This document shows positions 62,508-64,000 of a stretch of DNA of 64,000 bases, piece by piece; the first letter of the stretch is position 1; each line of letters opens with the position of its first letter. The stretch lies in assembly GCA_965204775.1 (NCBI GenBank), contig CBDBFH010000022.1, positions 69,163 through 133,162 of the forward strand, read 5' to 3'. A program made the translations under genes and the position numbers. The notes beneath the pieces were generated by a model, which did not search any database, was not told the origin of the DNA, and was given only the letters and a program-made list of their open reading frames with translations. This stretch comes from CBDBFH01 sp965204775 (GTDB lineage Bacteria > Pseudomonadota > Alphaproteobacteria > JAPOUT01 > G958296285).

Positions 62508-62627
62508 CCGTACGTGGCCGTGGACCACGTGCGTGATGAGCTGCTGACGCCGGCCGACCGCTCCAGTCGGGACAGGATGGCCCTCTGGAGGCGCGCCGTC
62601 CAGTTCATTCGCGAGAAGGAGAGCCGG
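62508..62627 (+). CDS. MAN1-like exon e
   Basis: PYVAVDHVRDELLTPADRSS, then WRRAVQFIREKESR. This is the start of the MSC winged-helix domain (family: PYMPIPHVRDSL..WDRAVDFLAANESR). Donor CGG|GTCAGT; phases 0 to 0. Confidence 0.92.
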
Positions 62628-62949
62628 GTCAGTACCCCCGGCTGCCGAGGACCGAGGGGGGGGGGGGGTGACCAGATGGTGACTGGCCACCGGTCGGAGG
62701 AGCCATTCGGGATGTAAAACTCGAATTGACATATGTTTACAGTTATGTCTGCTTATTGCTTGTTGAAACTTTGGATCAGGCTGTAGGCTGTTAACTTTGG
62801 ATCCGGTGGATGTTTCTCCGAGCGTGACGCCGCGTCTGTCCTGGGCGTTGTTGGGGCTATTCAGGCCGGGTAGTTTCGGGACCGCTCGGCGCTGATTATG
62901 GTGGTCAGCGATATCGGTGCGTGTGCTGACTGGCCGACCTGGCCGGCAG
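62628..62949 (+). other. MAN1-like intron 5
   Basis: About 320 bases; a run of 12 G's near 62,656 and otherwise nothing recognisable. Confidence 0.5.
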
Positions 62950-63152
62950 GTGCGGGAGGAGTGTGTGATGGTGGCCGGAGAGTCGCACACCGTGTGGCGC
63001 TGGCTGCCGGGCACAGCGGCCGGCGGCGGCGGCGGCCGCGACAGGCGCCGGGTCTGGCTCGGACAGGCCTTCCAGACCAGCAGCGGCGTCAACACTCCCG
63101 TACACACGCGCACCAACTGCCTCAAGATCCGGCACATGTTCGACCCCACCTG
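62950..63152 (+). CDS. MAN1-like exon f
   Basis: VREECVMVAGESHTVWRWLP, a Gly-rich insert, then VWLGQAFQTSSGVNTP and CLKIRHMFDPT. This matches the end of the MSC domain (family: ETRRIGGADFLVWRW, WQGQAF, CLKIRNMFDP). Acceptor CGGCAG, donor CTG|GTGAGT; phase 0 to 2. Confidence 0.92.
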
Positions 63153-63357
63153 GTGAGTGACCGACCGCCGGAACAGCGCGTCACTGTACTGAATGAGAAT
63201 GCCGGACCGACCCCGCCGTACATCTCTTTGTCCAGACCAATGACCATGATGCACATTTGTAATAACTTGTTCGTTTTTTTCTGGTTTTCTCTGTCTCCCG
63301 AAATGCGTCACCGAAATATGGCAATATGGCATAAATCCGTCTCCCTGGTTTCCTGTC

Positions 63358-63572
63358 GACCTCTGTGTGTGCTGGTGCCGCAGCGAGATGTCCAGCTCCG
63401 GGTGGCAGCAGGACGTGCGGGACGCCCTGCTGGAGAAGTGTGACGGGGTGGCCGTGATGTGTGCTGTCCTGACCTCTGTTTGTGCCGGTGCCGCAGCGAG
63501 ACGTCCAGCTCCGGGTGGCAGCAGGACGTGCGGGACGCCCTGCTGGAGAAGTGTGACGGGGTGGCCGTGATG
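63358..63572 (+). repeat. 113-bp tandem duplication of the exon g 5' end
   Basis: Positions 63,358-63,459 and 63,471-63,572 are nearly identical, offset by 113 bases, and each includes the acceptor GGTGCCGCAG and the exon sequence for SSSGWQQDVRDALLEKCDG. Splicing at the upstream copy (63,384) would read through to a shifted frame because 113 is not a multiple of 3. Confidence 0.9.
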
Positions 63573-63681
63573 CACATTGCCGTCGACGACCGCAGCACCG
63601 AGGGGCTCGTCTATGTCAAGTGCCGCACCGACGCCGACGCCCTCAACGCCTTCAAACGCATCCAGGGCTGCTGGTTCGACG
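63497..63681 (+). CDS. MAN1-like exon g
   Basis: Starts in the second duplicate: SSSGWQQDVRDALLEKCDG, then VAVMHIAVDDRSTEGLVYV and NAFKRIQGCWFDG. This is the UHM/RRM-like domain (family: LAIQEAILEKCSDNDG, IVHIAVDKNSREGCVYVKC, HGSWFDG). Acceptor GTGCCGCAG, donor ACG|GTAAGA; phase 2 to 1. Confidence 0.92.
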
Positions 63682-64000
63682 GTAAGATTCCTGTTACGTG
63701 TCTCCTGCTGGCTAGTATGGGAAAAGTTCGTGCGTATTCAGTTGTCTCTGCTAATGGGCGCAAAATGATCTTTGCAATCTACGCGCCCTAAAGCCCCAAT
63801 CATCATCATCATCGGTTGTCTCTGCTACTAACGTGTAAATAAACTCGTTTTATTTATATGCAAATAACACTTGCCGCACATCAGTCTTATTTGTTATTGG
63901 GGTGTGTGTGCCTTTTCGTATTTTCGTACTCGCATGACTGGGTGGGCAGGGTTTGCAATTTTTTAAAAATAATAAATTTAGTCCGAATCGTTGAATGGGT
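63682..64000 (+). other. MAN1-like intron 7, incomplete
   Basis: AT-rich; contains a short (ATC)n run near 63,800 and AATAAA-like bases at about 63,838. The final exon (family: KLVTVKYLRLDRYHHRF) is not present, so the intron probably continues beyond the window. Confidence 0.55.

Larger units (their letters stand above)
58505..63681 (+). other. MAN1/LEMD3-like gene (seven exons, both ends missing)
   Basis: Animal inner-nuclear-membrane protein that binds lamins/chromatin and, in vertebrates and flies, receptor SMADs. Exons joined in order give: first transmembrane segment, lumenal domain, second transmembrane segment, MSC winged-helix region, and most of the UHM/RRM-like domain (VMHIAVDDRSTEG..GLVYVKC, GCWFDG). 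The UHM separates MAN1 from LEMD2. The N-terminal LEM domain and the final exon are outside. All seven splice pairs are GT/AG, and phases run 1-0-1-0-0-2-1 without conflict. The gene is GC-rich. Confidence 0.88.

Noticed and set aside
63790..63850. 3' end and poly(A) signal of the MAN1-like gene
   Set aside because: The expected last exon has not appeared, so AATAAA-like bases here are probably intronic; a retroelement tail with (ATC)n is possible but unsupported.

Overview
Two unrelated genomes are joined in this window. Positions 1 to about 58,500 are a dense, high-GC bacterial chromosome segment. Operon order and gene families point to a free-living-type alphaproteobacterium. The supporting features are NDUFA12 with mlaD, DUF2155 and aat; accC-accB-aroQ; rne next to an amidase and PBP1A; a circularly permuted two-piece tmRNA with an ANDNFAEARLAA-type tag; an HdaA-like protein; and hflK-hflC-DUF2065-degP. 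I cannot name the genus. From about 58,500 to the end the sequence is animal. Seven exons with canonical GT/AG introns and fully compatible phases encode the C-terminal two thirds of a MAN1/LEMD3-type inner nuclear membrane protein, with minisatellites in its introns. The join lies in a C/G-rich stretch of about 20 bases and truncates both the bacterial degP gene and the 5' part of the animal gene. An assembly chimera between an animal and an associated bacterium is the simplest reading; a recent insertion into the host genome is the alternative.

Bacterial layout. 1-5.6 kb: end of pgsA, an HdaA-like protein, rnd, aspS, then NDUFA12, an MCE protein and DUF2155. 5.5-8.5 kb: aat, accC, accB, aroQ on the minus strand. 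8.7-9.7 kb: thiS-thiG. 9.7-14.1 kb: DsbA-like thioredoxin, M48 protease with TPRs, RNase E. 14.6-21.0 kb is a cell-wall block: amidase, PBP1A, prfB with its programmed frameshift, bactofilin and a LytM peptidase. 21.3-24.7 kb: a large DUF3971/AsmA-like protein broken by one frameshift. 24.7-30.5 kb: tyrS, dusA, a TSUP transporter, a phosphohexomutase, a VOC protein and cobA (deviant base use). 30.5-30.7 kb is a dense cluster of nested palindromes. 30.8-35.8 kb is an acyl-CoA module: two acyl-CoA dehydrogenases, an ABM-fold protein, an MFE-2-like SDR, a secreted protein and a GST. 36.1-41.3 kb: an outer-membrane barrel, tRNA-Val(CAC), gph, and a methyltransferase/toroid/methyltransferase/glycosyltransferase group. 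41.7-46.6 kb: AsmA-family protein and fumC, followed by ssrA (46.67-46.97 kb).

The stretch 47.0-51.9 kb, beside ssrA, is the one clearly accessory region. It holds two paralogous tiny membrane proteins with a decayed third copy, and two very large prepilin-like proteins whose long C-terminal regions I cannot assign. One of these is frameshifted, and its distal part has visibly lower GC. It is the best candidate here for something undescribed. 52.0-58.5 kb returns to core genes: a double CDGSH protein, thyA-folA, an SMP-30-type lactonase, an Mrp/ApbC ATPase, hflK-hflC, DUF2065 and the first codons of degP.

Animal layout. Exons lie at about 58,505-58,663, 60,353-60,552, 60,838-61,030, 61,870-62,015, 62,508-62,627, 62,950-63,152 and 63,497-63,681; the last exon is not in the window. 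Three introns carry tandem copies of their own 3' splice site plus the first bases of the following exon: a 47-bp array of about 29 units, a roughly 35-bp array of about 10 units, and one 113-bp duplication. This recurrence looks like a real structural property of the locus.
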